NCBI GenBank assembly: GCA_963555705.1 | Contig: OY743184.1 | Location: 22,170,859 to 22,234,858, forward strand | Length of the DNA: 64,000 bases | Direction: 5' to 3' | From: Ligustrum vulgare | Taxonomy: Eukaryota > Streptophyta > Magnoliopsida > Lamiales > Oleaceae | Part shown: positions 34,590 through 45,366 of the stretch, piece after piece | How positions within the stretch are numbered: position 1 is the stretch's first letter | Layout: every line of letters begins with the position of its first letter | Position numbers and translations under genes: made by a program | Notes under the pieces: model-generated | Database searches by the model: none | The model's input: the letters and a program-made list of their open reading frames with translations, nothing else | Told to the model about the DNA's origin: nothing

Positions 34590-36006
34590 GTTTTTGAGCA
34601 ACTAAGACCCAACGGTAAGATGGTTGTTGATCCAGACAAGTTGCGAAAAGGTTCATGTATACTATGTATAAACAGTATTAATTGGGCAAAAGAAATGGAA
34701 GAAAATTGTGAAGAAAAAACTTATTTTAATAGACCACAAAGGCCACAGTGGCCTAAGAGTTTCACACTTGGGCTCTACCATGAACCCTCCAATTTCATCT
34801 AGAAGGTGATGACCTTTAGACCATAGTTATACAGAACTAATACATGACACTCTTACAATAATCAAACTAAGAAATTTATCCATTTTGATTAATTGACCAG
34901 AACCCAGCAAAGAAGGTATCAAAGGAATTACGGTCAAATTATGCACCTCAAATATGGTACAATTTGCCCAAAGGTCAGAGCAAAATCAATGTCATTAATT
35001 GTGTTGTCCCTGAATATGTGAATGAAAAGGAATAAGTTACAGAGACTATGGACAAGGACGCAAAATCCAAATGCAGAGATAAATCAATGTTTGAACACAA
35101 AAAGAAAGACAGAGAAGAGGAAGATACTGACCGTCCAGTTATTATTCAGTTTGGCACCATTCTTCTAATCATGCCAATATGATGAAAAATATGAGAGAGC
35201 AGGTTCACTATCACTCATGATGGTGAAGAAGAAGAAGAAGAAGATATTGTAGAAGATGATATGACTAATATAAAAGAAGAACTTGACTTGAGGGCGAGAA
35301 GAATCTTATATAACAAACTACTAAAGGAGCTATACAAAATAGGTAACCCAGTTGTAGGCTCTTTGTACAAGCCATCAAGATGTGTATTTGATTACTATGT
35401 GATGTATGAGAAACATAAAGTTAGAAAGAGGGTACCAAAAACAGTAAAGGATGTGGCACCATCCACAATAATGTCACCACCTACAAGTTGGGGAGAATCT
35501 ACCAATATGATTCCACGATCTATAAGGTGGGGAGAACCTTCCATTGCGATTCCATCACCCACATAATGGTTTCCTGGACGGATTCTTGTAGATTCTATAG
35601 AAATATTTGCTTGGACGAGAATAGATGAGGGTAGTGATACTCTTACTGTCACCAAGCTCAACCGTAAAAAGATAAATTAAGATGAGGACATGATTAATGT
35701 AGAAGAAAAAATAGGTCTAAAAGATGTAATAAGTTGAAAGAGCTATATGAAGCACGTAATCCAACTGTAGGCTTGCTAGGCGAACCTTTGGGGCGAAGAT
35801 TTGGTTACTATGTATTATATGGAATGCCCAAGTGAAAAGAAGAGTTCATTGCACAGAAAAGTATAAGACACTCCTCAATGAAGGGGTTTCCAATACCATG
35901 ATGTCATAGGTAAAAGAAGAATCTTCTAGGACAACACCACCAACTATCAAAGGGAGAACTAAATAAGTGCTGAAAATGGGTAGAATAGAAAAAGAAGAGG
36001 TTGGAG
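34590..36006 (+). pseudogene. Element A fragment between gag and protease
   Basis: It continues element A after D with SVFEQLRPNGKMVVDPD, then SNYAPQIWYNLPKGQSKINV (about 34938) and acidic and basic stretches. Two diverged copies of one protein segment are visible: LLKELYKIGNPVVGSLYKPS with DYYVMYEKHK (about 35318-35415), and LKELYEARNPTVGLLGEP with GYYVLYG (about 35736-35824). Stops and shifts are numerous. The segment runs up to the poly-T that marks the LINE fragment. Confidence 0.6.
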
Positions 36007-36973
36007 GTTTTTTTTTTTAACCAAAGACATCCACACATTCTTGATGAGTTTTTAGTCTCCAACCTAGGAAGGTTGATGGGGGTTAGGATTTCTCAACCAT
36101 GTTTATGCATAAAAATAAAAAGTATAAGGAAGAAGTGGGACATAAACCTAACCTCCAAGAAAACGACAATGCAATGAATGAAAAGTGAATATAATGAAAG
36201 CAATAAATGAAGGACCACTACTCCTCGTACAATGAAAAGAAAAGAAATGTGGCCTACACTATAGACCTCTATAACTGGGCAGTTCATATCTATCTAACTG
36301 CACAAGTACCCCTGAGCCTATGTGGTAAATCATACGGTCCATACTTTTGATAGCGTCGTTGATCCCAACCCTCAGATGTGAGTGATTTAACTATTTGATT
36401 ACCCTCACGGTAGATGTGAGATATGGTGTCATGGTCAAAGCGGAGAATGTCTTTGATCTGTCAAAGTAAGCTCTAAATCGTCCAAGGTCCTCTATCCCTA
36501 GTTATGCAATGGATGGCCACTTCGGAGTCAGCCTCGATCGAATATCTGAGATTCCAAGTCGACTAGCATGAAGTATACCATCAAGAATAGCTCACAACTC
36601 AGCCTCAAGAATAAGGCAATCCCCATAGAATGCTGAGTATGCGATAATGCAGTTTCCACCATGGTCCTTGATAATATCCCCACCACTAGTAGTACTGTCC
36701 TTGACATATCCATCAATGTTGATCTTGTAGGATCCCACTAATGAAGCACGTCAAAGAACTAAAATGGGGGTGAAGGGGTAGAAGGAGCAAAAGGAATACT
36801 AAACAGTGCGACAAGAGCCAAGTCCCCATGCTAATGATGAGACCCGAATAGTTGTCCAATGTGTAGGAACGAGAACATGCGATATACTCAAAGAGAGGAA
36901 GAAGTTGAAGGCAAACAGAATCGACCAATAAGGTGATATTTAAGAAGCCATCTTAGTAGTTGACCAAGCACTT
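36007..36973 (-). mobile_element. 5'-truncated LINE fragment with RNase H domain
   Basis: The minus strand at about 36480-36760 reads YKINIDGYVKDSTTSGG, DIIKDHGGNCIIAYSAFYGD, CLILEAEL and ILDGILHASRLG. This is the plant LINE-type RNase H domain: the INIDG aspartate, the E-AEL helix and the DG-L region. An 11-T run at 36008-36018 is the poly(A) tail in minus orientation. Flanks AAGAGGTTGGAG (35995-36006) and AAGAGTTGAG (36974-36983) look like a worn target duplication. There is one in-frame stop in the domain, and the reverse transcriptase is absent. It lies inside element A. Confidence 0.65.
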
Positions 36974-36977
36974 AAGA

Positions 36978-37286
36978 GTTGAGACCAGTATATATTCGTC
37001 TATTGGTTAATGGAATACCCATGGCAAAAGTTCTTATCAATAATGAAGCAGCAATCAATGTCATTCCTTACAAAATGCTAAAGAAGTTTTCCAAGTCTAA
37101 AGAAGATCTCAAAACTATTCAATCCATTTTAGCTAGCTTCAATGGCGGGGCAACATCAGCAAAATGGGCTATTCCTTTAGATATAGCAGTGGGTAACAAG
37201 ACTAGGACCACGGTGCTCTTTGTGATAGATGGAAGCACCGATTACAATATTCTGCTAGGACGTGACTGGATTCATGGAAGCAGGTG
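36978..37286 (+). pseudogene. Element A aspartic protease fragment
   Basis: RPVYIRLLVNGIPMAKVLIN, then the INVIPYKMLKKF helix, SFNGGATSAKWAIPLDI and DYNILLGRDWIHGSRCV match the retropepsin region of a plant gypsy lineage. The catalytic D-G/S-A-A triad reads INNEAA here, so the aspartate is replaced and the enzyme would be inactive. The frame is cut by element B at 37287 and resumes after B at 62462. Confidence 0.75.
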
Positions 37287-37415
37287 TGTTGAGTGCATTT
37301 TACATGCATATTTCATACATTTATGGTAGTACTTTTTGAGTAATTTGGACAAATACATATTTAATTGTGCATATTTTGTGGTTAAATTGGTTTAACATTC
37401 AACTTCATGGAGAAA
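37287..37415 (+). repeat. 5' LTR of element B, left piece
   Basis: The first 129 bases of the LTR match 60805-60933 closely (TGTTGAGTGCATTTTACATG onward). It ends at the AGAAA target of element C (37411-37415). It continues at 51829. Confidence 0.92.
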
Positions 37416-38880
37416 TGATAGGGTGCATATTTGCTATTTAATTTGTGATATTTCCTCTTATTCCATTGATTTTAAATGTTTAAATTGTAGATAATAATCA
37501 TATTTTATGACTTGTGGATTAGGTGGAGAATTGAGATCAAACTGGACTCAAATCACAAATTAGAAAGAAGAAGTTTGGAACTCTAAAGTACACAATCAGA
37601 GAAGGACATTAAATAAGGCGTGGGCACGCCTTATTAATTCTGAAAGACAGCAACCTCAAATATTTAATGGGCAGGACTTGTGGACATTATTTTACAATTC
37701 ACTTTGGAGACAATTCCAACAACGGCAATTTTATTTAACATGGAATGCAGCACATGTTTTGGGCTGGGATTACTCAATTATTATTTGGGCCCAACCTAAC
37801 CTAGATGAAATCTCGGCAGCAGACATGAGGTTAAGAGGAGGGGAGCTGCGATATAAAAAGGAGGGGAGAATAAAAGGAAAAAGGGGAATTGCTGACAGAA
37901 GGAGGGGAAAAAGACTACTGGGAAGAAAGGCAACAGAAAAAGAAAGAGAGCTGGGGACGAATTGAACAGGAAGGCAGCCACATATTTTTGATCGAAATTT
38001 GTGGAGTTTGACTCTTTTTACTTCAATCATTATTTCTTTTTTTTCTTTAGTCTTTGATTGATAATGTATATGAGTAACTAATTTATAATTCCAATTCAAG
38101 GTTATTCGAAGTTTTGACTCACAAGGATTGTGAGATCTAATTAAATTTATTCGTTTCTTTAATTATTCTCTATTTATATGTCTTTTGATTGTGAATTGAA
38201 GTTGTTGTTTTGATTTATTAATACAAAGTGCACGTTGTTTTAATTGTCAAAACGATACTTAGCCAATTAGGAATCTAAATCCGTAATTGTTTAGGTTTTC
38301 TAATACAGGTGGCAAATAACATAGTTAATTATAGAATGATTTTTGACTCATGTTATGAAGGCATGTAACCTAACTTAAATGAATCACACGTGTGGATTTG
38401 TTGGTTAGAATTGGTCGTCTGCCTAGGAATTAATGCTATTGGTAAATTAAATCCTACGATCGTATCTAGGATTGTTCATTGATTAGGGAAATAATTAACG
38501 AGCGTCTCTTAATTATCGATAAAGTAAGGAGAGATAGGTTATTAGATCGTATCAATGACCATAACCATTTTAGAGAATGAGTAAAGGATTTTATTCTTGC
38601 ATCCATGATCAATTCCGTGAATCAATACTGAGATTATACCTTGGACTGGATATTTGTTTAATTTGATATTTTCATTAATTTAATTCCGAAATTGTTTATT
38701 TATAATTTGATTTCACATTCAAAAATTCAAAACCCCCCTTGTTTTTAATTCATTGTTTTTAGTTTTCCCGAAGAATTAAATCTAACCAGTCCCTGTGGAT
38801 TCGACCTTGCTTACCACTATTGCAATTTATTTTTATGAGAGCAAGAAAGTATTATTATTTGTTGGATTCGACACCTATCA
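37416..38880 (+). repeat. 5' LTR of element C
   Basis: 1465 bp, TGATAGGG...CTATCA, nearly identical to 50363-51828. It contains a TATA box, a purine-rich stretch after it, and the hairpin motif AAGGCGTGGGCACGCCTT (37615-37632). Minus-strand frames of about 100 codons in it are mirror readings of the purine-rich tract. Confidence 0.95.
37852..37858 (+). promoter_or_regulatory. TATA box in the 5' LTR of element C
   Basis: TATAAAA is followed by a purine-rich leader (GGAGGGGAGAATAAAAGG). The same motif is conserved in the 3' LTR at 50799-50805. Position within the LTR fits a U3/R promoter. Confidence 0.6.
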
Positions 38881-38886
38881 AATTTT

Positions 38887-38904
38887 TGGCGCCGTTGCCG
38901 GGGA
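38887..38904 (+). other. Primer-binding site of element C (tRNA-Asp)
   Basis: TGGCGCCGTTGCCGGGGA lies six bases after the 5' LTR and complements the 3' end of plant tRNA-Asp, the usual Athila primer. Confidence 0.85.
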
Positions 38905-38996
38905 TTGGTGTTAATCAGATTTAATTTTTCATTTACTGTTATCTATTTATTTGTTTATTTATTTTTATACCTTTTACTAATTTCTTTATTTCTTTT

Positions 38997-40760
38997 ATGC
39001 CCCGTTGTTCTCGTACAGGCGAATTGCAATACGACCCTGAAATTGAGAAGACAGCTCGGAAATTGAGGAAGGAAGCCAAGTTGCGCAAACAAACCAGTCT
39101 GAATTTAGTAGCTGACCCGACAGATTCAACAACTGATTCTTCTAGTGGTTCTAAAACTGAACAAGAGAAAGCAATGGCCAATGAGGAACAAACCTTAAGG
39201 GAACTGGCTGCACCGAATGAAAATCAACAGCCACTTTGCATTCAGTATCCAGTCCTAGATGTGGGATTTGAATTGAAATCTGGACTGATCCATTTGCTAC
39301 CCAAATTCTATGGGCTCGAGAATGAAGATCCCCACAAACATCTGCAGGAATTCCACATGGTGTGTTCAAGTATGAAACCACAAGGAGTGACTGAAGAACA
39401 AATCAAGCTGCGGGCTTTTCCATTCTCACTAGCTGACAAAGTAAAAGATTGGTTGTTCTATCTACCGCCAGGTTTTGTAGCTACATGGACAGGAATGGTC
39501 AGATTATTTCTTGACAAATTTTTCCCATCCTCAAGAGATACAAACATCAGAAGAGAGGTATGTGGAATCAAACAGAGAGATACTAAAACCTTGCATGAAT
39601 ATTGGGAAAGGTTCAAACAGTTGTGCGCAAGCTGCCCCCAACATGGAATTTCTGAACAATTACTCATTCAATACTTCTATGAGGGACTGTTACCAATGGA
39701 GAGGAAGATGATGGATGCAGCTAGCGGAGGAGCTATAGTGAATAAAACCCCGACTGCCGCTAGGGATCTGATCTCCATCATGGCCGCTAACACACAGCAG
39801 TTTGGATTCAGACAAGACACTCCTGTGAAAAGAGTGAACGAGGTAAATGTATCTTCCCTCGAAAATCAAATAGCAAATCTAACCTCTCTTGTTCAACAAA
39901 TGGCTGCAGGAAATATGCAACAGGTTAAGGCATGTGGAATTTGTGCTGCCACTGGTCATCCAACGGACACATGCCCAACTCTCCAAGAAGATTCATTTGA
40001 GCAAGCTAATGCAGTTGGGAGATTTCCAGGCCCACCTCAACCGAAGTATGATCCTTATTCAAATACTTATAACCCAGGATGGAGGGATCACCCCAACTTT
40101 AGTTATCAGACCAAGATGCAATTCCAACAGTTCCAACAATTCCAACCTAGACAGCCTACACCTCAACCGTAACAACCTTCTTCGAGCTCAGGTATTTCTC
40201 TAGAAGAAATTGTGAAATCACTTGCAACTAATACACAACAATTTCAACAGGAAACGAGAACAGGCATGAAGAATTTGGAGACTCAAATGAGTCAATTAGC
40301 GTCAACTGTAAGCCGCTTGGAATCTCAAGGCAAATTACCTTCTCAAACCATTATCAACCCAAAACAAAATGCCAGTGCAATCACTCTGAGAAGTGGGAAG
40401 GAACTGAAAGATCCTAGTAAGTCAAAGCCAGGTAGTAAGGGAGAGGAAACTGAAAAGGAAGTCATCCCACAACGTCATGTTGACCAACCTGAAGTACTTG
40501 ACAAAGAACAACCCAGGATTTTCGTGACATCTCCTCCATTTCCTACAAGATTGAACAAATCTAAGAAAGAGGAAGAAGAAAAGGAAATCATGGAAACATT
40601 TCGAAAAATTGAGGTAAATATTCCCTTACTCGATGCAATTAAACAGGTGCCTCGATATGCTAAATTTCTTAAGGAATTGTGCACCAACAAGAGAAAATTA
40701 AAAGGGAATGAAAAGATAAGTGTCGGAGAAAATGTTTCAGCTGTTCTCCAGAAAAGCTAC
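38997..40760 (+). CDS. Element C gag, one nonsense codon
   Basis: It starts MPRCSRTGELQYDPEIE at 38997, soon after the primer-binding site. The retrotransposon gag core is clear (FYGLENEDPHKHLQEFHMVC, then FPFSLADKVKDWLFYLPPG, LDKFFPSSRDTNIRREV and TLHEYWERFKQLCASCPQHG). A zinc knuckle C-x2-C-x4-H-x4-C (CGICAATGHPTDTC) follows at about 39934, then a Q/P-rich stretch. Gag forms the particle and binds RNA. One TAA at 40170-40172 replaces a likely glutamine codon. The same frame then runs on as SSSSGISLEEIVKSLATNT to about 40760, where a one-base loss shifts it into the pol frame. Confidence 0.92.
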
Positions 40761-40783
40761 CTCCTAAATGCAAGGACCCAGGT

Positions 40784-43513
40784 ATGTTTACCATCCCATG
40801 TAAAGTAGGTAAGGTTAGAGTCGAGAAGGCCATGCTAGATCTAGGAGCTTCAATAAATGTCATGCCTTTGTCTGTTTACTCATCTTTAAATACTAGTCCA
40901 TTGAAAGAAACAGGGGTGATTATTCAACTAGCTGATAGATCCAATGTGTACCCTGAGGGAGTCTTAGAAGATGTTTTGGTTCAAGTCAATGAATTGGTTT
41001 TTCCTGCTGATTTTTATGTACTCAATATGGAGGAAGATGATTCTTCTAATCCTACACCGATTTTACTAGGAAGACCATTTCTTAAAACATCTAGGACAAA
41101 AATTGATGCGCATGCTGGAACACTCACAATGGAGTTTGGTGGTGAAATCATTAAATTTAATATTTATGAAGCCATGAGATATCCTAGTGACGTGTCCCCT
41201 GTTTATGTTATGGATGTCATCGACCCTCTAGCACAAAATGTTTTCGATCTTAACGATGATGATAAATTGAATGTTGCTCTTAGCAGGAACCTCACTCGTG
41301 ATGGACTAGAGAAGGCCATGAATTTTGCGTTGGATTTTGATTTGCAGGAAGCAATTCATGAACTAGAGTCGCTTGGACCGATAAGGTATAATGTATCTCA
41401 AATTGAATTGCCTAGTTCTCACAAAAAACTTCTTTCTTCTATTGAGCAGGCACCCAAGTTGGAATTGAAACACCTACCGGACCATTTGAAGTATGTGTTC
41501 TTAGGAGAAGGAGAAATGCTCCCGGTAATTATTTCCAAGAAACTCTCTCCCTTGGAGGAAGAGAAATTGACTCGAGTGCTTAGGGAGTATAAACAAGCAA
41601 TCGGATGGACTATTGTAGACATTAAGGGATTGAGTCCCTCTACTTGCATGCATAAGATACTACTGGAAGAAGATTGTAAACCTTCTAGAGAAGCCCAACG
41701 AAGACTGAACCCACCAATGATGGAAGTGGTAAAGAAAGAAATTTTAAAACTTCTTGATGCAGGTATGATCTATCCAATTTCTGATAGTAAATGGGTGAGT
41801 CCAGTTCAGGTAGTCCCAAAGAAAACAGGTATAACAGTTATTAGGAATTCTAAAGGTGAGATGATCCCTACTCGTGTTGAAAATGGGTGGCGGGTGTGTA
41901 TTGATTATAGGAAGTTAAATGCTGTAACTAGAAAAGATCACTTCCCCCTCCCATTTATTGATCAAATGCTTGAGCGTGTAGCAGGTCGTACTCATTATTG
42001 TTGTCTTGATGGTTATTCAGGTTTTCACCAGATCCCAGTTGCACCGGAAGATCAGGAGAAAACCACATTCACGTGCCCGTTTGGCACCTTTGCGTATAGA
42101 CGGATGCCATTTGGACTTTACAATGCCCCTGCTACATTTCAGAGGTGTATGGTTAGTATAATTTCAGATTATGTGGAGAACATCATAGAGGTATTCATAG
42201 ATGATTTTACAGTCTATGGTAATTCTTTCGATTCATGTGTAACTAACCTTACAAAAGTTCTTGGCAGATGCATAGAAATGAATTTAGTTTTGAACTACGA
42301 AAAATGTCATTTTATGGTTGATCAAGGAATTATTTTAGGCCATATCGTGTCTTCTAAGGGTATTGAGGTTGATAAGGCTAAGATAGATATTATTAAATCC
42401 TTGCCCTACCCCACAACTGTTCGGGAAGTTCGCTCTTTTCTTGGACATGCAGGTTTTTACATGCGCTTTATCAAGGATTTTTCCAAGATCTCACAGCTCG
42501 TGTGTAAATTATTGCAAAAAGATAAGGTGTTTGAATTTGACGAGGCGTGCAAAGGAGCATTTGATAAATTGAAGGATATGCTCACCTCAGCCCCAATTAT
42601 CCAACCACCTGATTGGAACCTCCCATTTGAAATCATGTGTGATGCAAGTAATCATGCAGTAGGTGCCGTGCTTGGACAAAAAGTTGGAAGAGCTCATCAT
42701 GCCATATACTATGCTTCCAGAACACTTGATAACGCACAAAGCAACTATTCAACCACGGAAAAAGAACTTTTAGCTATTGTTTTTGCTTTAGAAAAATTCC
42801 GTCAATATTTACTTGGTACTAAAGTGATTATTTATTCTGATCATGCAGCTCTCAAGTACTTGTTTTCAAAGAAGGAGGCGAAACCTAGGCTGATTCGTTG
42901 GATTCTCTTGCTACAAGAGTTTGACTTAGAGATACGGGATAAAAAGGGCTCAGAGAATTTGGTTGCTGATCATTTAAGTAGATTAACCACAAGTGAAGAG
43001 CCATCACCACTAAAGGATAATTTTCCAAATGAGCATCTATTTTCTATTAAAGGAGCAATCCCCTGGTATGCTGATATTGTTAATTATCTAGTTACTAGGA
43101 CGCTACCACATGATTTGTCTAGAGCTCAAAAAGATAGGATAAAGAGTGATGCTAAATATTATGTGTGGGATGATCCTTATTTGTGGAAACATTGTTCTGA
43201 CCAAATTATTCGTAGGTGTGTCTCTCAACAAGAAATCCCTTCGATTTTAAAATTTTGTCATTCATATGCTTGTGGGGGACATTTTGGTCCTAAGCGAACA
43301 GCCCGCAAGGTACTAGAGTGTGGATTGTTTTGGCCTACTTTATTTCATGATTCATACATGTTTTGCAAATCTTGTGAACAATGTCAGAAAACTGGAACAA
43401 TAGGACGTAGAGATCAAATGCCACTCACCCCTATTCTTGTTTTGAAATATTTGATGTGTGGGGTATTGATTTCATGGGTCCTTTCCCTTCGTCTTACAGT
43501 AATGTTTACATAA
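40784..43513 (+). CDS. Element C pol: protease, reverse transcriptase, RNase H and integrase N-terminus
   Basis: A 909-codon open frame. The protease has [14 protein letters not shown] and ILLGRPFL, with the DLGAS form usual in Athila. RT motifs are [52 protein letters not shown] and the catalytic [10 protein letters not shown] (aspartates at 42200-42205). RNase H has [39 protein letters not shown] and VADHLSRL, keeping the D-E-D-D residues. The integrase zinc finger follows ([12 protein letters not shown] ... CKSCEQCQ). All catalytic residues inspected are intact. It loses frame near 43440, where a run of T is probably one base short. The upstream part of the frame (before ATG 40784) is open and joins gag after another one-base loss. 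Confidence 0.93.
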   Translation: MFTIPCKVGKVRVEKAMLDLGASINVMPLSVYSSLNTSPLKETGVIIQLADRSNVYPEGVLEDVLVQVNELVFPADFYVLNMEEDDSSNPTPILLGRPFLKTSRTKIDAHAGTLTMEFGGEIIKFNIYEAMRYPSDVSPVYVMDVIDPLAQNVFDLNDDDKLNVALSRNLTRDGLEKAMNFALDFDLQEAIHELESLGPIRYNVSQIELPSSHKKLLSSIEQAPKLELKHLPDHLKYVFLGEGEMLPVIISKKLSPLEEEKLTRVLREYKQAIGWTIVDIKGLSPSTCMHKILLEEDCKPSREAQRRLNPPMMEVVKKEILKLLDAGMIYPISDSKWVSPVQVVPKKTGITVIRNSKGEMIPTRVENGWRVCIDYRKLNAVTRKDHFPLPFIDQMLERVAGRTHYCCLDGYSGFHQIPVAPEDQEKTTFTCPFGTFAYRRMPFGLYNAPATFQRCMVSIISDYVENIIEVFIDDFTVYGNSFDSCVTNLTKVLGRCIEMNLVLNYEKCHFMVDQGIILGHIVSSKGIEVDKAKIDIIKSLPYPTTVREVRSFLGHAGFYMRFIKDFSKISQLVCKLLQKDKVFEFDEACKGAFDKLKDMLTSAPIIQPPDWNLPFEIMCDASNHAVGAVLGQKVGRAHHAIYYASRTLDNAQSNYSTTEKELLAIVFALEKFRQYLLGTKVIIYSDHAALKYLFSKKEAKPRLIRWILLLQEFDLEIRDKKGSENLVADHLSRLTTSEEPSPLKDNFPNEHLFSIKGAIPWYADIVNYLVTRTLPHDLSRAQKDRIKSDAKYYVWDDPYLWKHCSDQIIRRCVSQQEIPSILKFCHSYACGGHFGPKRTARKVLECGLFWPTLFHDSYMFCKSCEQCQKTGTIGRRDQMPLTPILVLKYLMCGVLISWVLSLRLTVMFT

Positions 43514-44358
43514 TTCTTGCTGTGGATTATGTTTCAAAGTGGGTGGAAGCTAAAGCCACCCGAACTGATGATGCTAAAGTGGTTGCAGATTTTGTCAAAT
43601 CTCATATTTTTGTTAGGTTCGGGACGCCTAAAGCTATCATTAGTGATCGCGGGACTCATTTTTGCAATAGAGTGATGGAGGCTTTATTGAAGAAATACAA
43701 TGTTACCCATCGCGTCTCTACTGCATACCACCCGCAAACTAATGGACATGCTGAAGTATCCAACAGAGAAATCAAATCCATACTTGAAAAGACTGTCAAC
43801 CCAGACAGGAAGGATTGGAGTCTAAGGCTTGATGATGCACTTTGGGCTTACCGAACGGCCTACAAAACTCCTATAGGTATGTCTCCTTACCGTTTGGTAT
43901 TTGGTAAACCTTGTCACCTTCCAGTAGAATTAGAACACAGGGCATACTGGGCCATTAAGCAGTGCAATATCAGAATGGATGAGTTGGGGGAGCAAAGAAA
44001 ATTGCAATTGCAAGAGTTGGAAGAGATCCGCAATGATGCCTATGAGAACTCAAGGATCTACAAGGAAAAGACAAAAGTTTTCCATGATCAGATGATTTCC
44101 AGGAAAACATTTTCTATTGATCAGAAAGTTTTACTTTATCATTCTAAATTGAAATTGTTTCCTGGTAAGTTGCGTTCTAGATGGATAGGCCCTTTTCTTG
44201 TTACTAATGTATATTCTCATGGTGCAGTCGAAATTCAAGGATTGGATACGGGTAAGATTTTTAAAGTCAATGGACATCGCCTAAAACCCTTTTATGAAGG
44301 CTTTCCGGTATGTAATGTTGATCAATTCGATTTAGAATGCCCAACTTACACTAATTGA
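43456..44358 (+). CDS. Element C integrase core and C-terminus
   Basis: A 300-codon frame that continues pol after a single-base shift near 43440. The DDE core is complete: [13 protein letters not shown] (first D), [10 protein letters not shown] (second D) and [16 protein letters not shown] (E). The C-terminal region has [20 protein letters not shown] and [12 protein letters not shown], typical of gypsy integrases. There is no chromodomain, as expected for Athila. Integrase would insert element DNA into nuclear chromosomes, generating the 5-bp target duplications seen here. The ATG at 43456 is internal. The native protein was made as part of a pol polyprotein. Confidence 0.93.
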   Translation: MWGIDFMGPFPSSYSNVYIILAVDYVSKWVEAKATRTDDAKVVADFVKSHIFVRFGTPKAIISDRGTHFCNRVMEALLKKYNVTHRVSTAYHPQTNGHAEVSNREIKSILEKTVNPDRKDWSLRLDDALWAYRTAYKTPIGMSPYRLVFGKPCHLPVELEHRAYWAIKQCNIRMDELGEQRKLQLQELEEIRNDAYENSRIYKEKTKVFHDQMISRKTFSIDQKVLLYHSKLKLFPGKLRSRWIGPFLVTNVYSHGAVEIQGLDTGKIFKVNGHRLKPFYEGFPVCNVDQFDLECPTYTN

Positions 44359-44392
44359 GCGATGGGAACGTCTAGCTAAAGACGTAAAAGAA

Positions 44393-44415
44393 AAGCGCTT
44401 CCGGGAGGCAACCCG
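44393..44415 (+). other. Post-pol stem-loop with AGGCAA loop, element C
   Basis: AAGCGCTT is followed by CCGGGAGGCAACCCG, 35 bases after the integrase stop. CGGG pairs with CCCG around AGGCAA. A related sequence occurs at the same place in element B (59027-59052). Confidence 0.5.
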
Positions 44416-44573
44416 AATTTCTCTTCCTTAGTTTAACAATAAATTTTTATTCCTTTATTCATTTTCATTTATTTGTTCATTTTTATTTATTTATTCAGCA
44501 TTATTTATTTTATGATCCATGTAATTTTTTTGAAGTGAAATTGACCTTATTTTAATTTTTGGGCAGATATGAA

Positions 44574-44795
44574 TCTTCATTAGGACGTGGGCACGCTCTA
44601 TGAAGAAAGTACTAGGTTCAAATAGTGGAGAAAAAGTTGGAATAAGGCGTGCCCACGCCTTAATCAAAGTACACCTCGGATTACAAGGTCATTGATAAAA
44701 AGTTGGAATAAGGCGTGCCCACGCCTTAATCAATGTGTATCTCGGATTACATGGCCATTTTTCATAACTTGAAATAAGGCGTGCCCACGCCTTAA
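44574..44795 (+). repeat. Tandem array of GC-rich hairpins in element C
   Basis: Three copies of AAGGCGTGCCCACGCCTT (44644-44661, 44710-44727 and 44776-44793) lie at exactly 66-bp spacing. Each is followed by a CTCGGATTAC-like phrase. A degenerate fourth, GGACGTGGGCACGCTC, lies at about 44583. The arms AAGGCGTG and CACGCCTT are perfect inverted repeats around CC. The LTRs carry the same motif with GG in the centre. The array is followed by a 20-A run (about 44819-44839). Confidence 0.9.
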
Positions 44796-44859
44796 CCTAT
44801 GTGCAGCTCGGATTTACCAAAAAAAAAAAAAAAAAAAAACCCTACTCTGATTATATCAT

Positions 44860-45300
44860 CACCTCTCCCCCGCCTCTCTCTATCAAATCCACTCAACCGC
44901 TTCTCCCTCGCCTCTCTCTATCCATTCCCTTTGTGACCCGGGCGACGCCACCTGAAGCCGTTCCCCTTCTTCCTCCTCAACCACACACCGGCCACCGTTC
45001 AGCAACCCGTCGCGCCCCAACCCCTTACCAGGCCGCCGCCGCGCGCCCTCTTTCTCTCGACTCCTCCACCCGCTGTGATTCCGTCGCCTAGCGCAACCAA
45101 CCAGTCGCTCTCCTCCTTAGTTTGAAACCGCAAGGTCCCCTCCGCCTCTGTACCACACCACAATTACCACCAGCTCCCCTCCTTCTCCCTACATCGCCGG
45201 AGCCCTAACTTGCTACCTTCGGCTAGACTCGGTTTTCTCTATCCCATTATACCGCCAAGTCCTATTCCCTCTCAATCACCACCGGTCAGCAGCACCTTCT
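44860..45300 (+). other. Pyrimidine-rich leader before ORF1 in element C
   Basis: C+T-rich sequence (CTCTCCCCCGCCTCTCTC and similar) upstream of ATG 45367, unlike the AT-rich remainder. Such leaders are common ahead of transcribed units in plant LTR elements. It may be an internal promoter or untranslated leader for ORF1. Confidence 0.4.
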
Positions 45301-45366
45301 ATTTTCCCTCGCCACATTCTTAATTCAATTTTACACTGCAGCAAACAGAAACACGAATTGGGTGTC

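Noticed and set aside
28864..34594. Target duplication for element D
   Set aside because: Five-base flanks at either possible left border do not match the right flank, so the borders remain approximate.
37770..38099. Minus-strand frame in the C LTR, repeated at 50717-51048
   Set aside because: It is the mirror reading of a purine-rich LTR tract, present in both LTRs only because they are copies.
40740..40800. Programmed frameshift between gag and pol in element C
   Set aside because: No recognisable slippery heptamer with downstream structure was seen, two further one-base losses in homopolymers occur in the same element, and a single gag-pol frame is usual in Athila.
44574..44795. CRISPR array
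   Set aside because: Three palindromic repeats at 66-bp spacing look superficially similar, but the spacers are related to one another, the setting is a plant retrotransposon and there are no cas genes.
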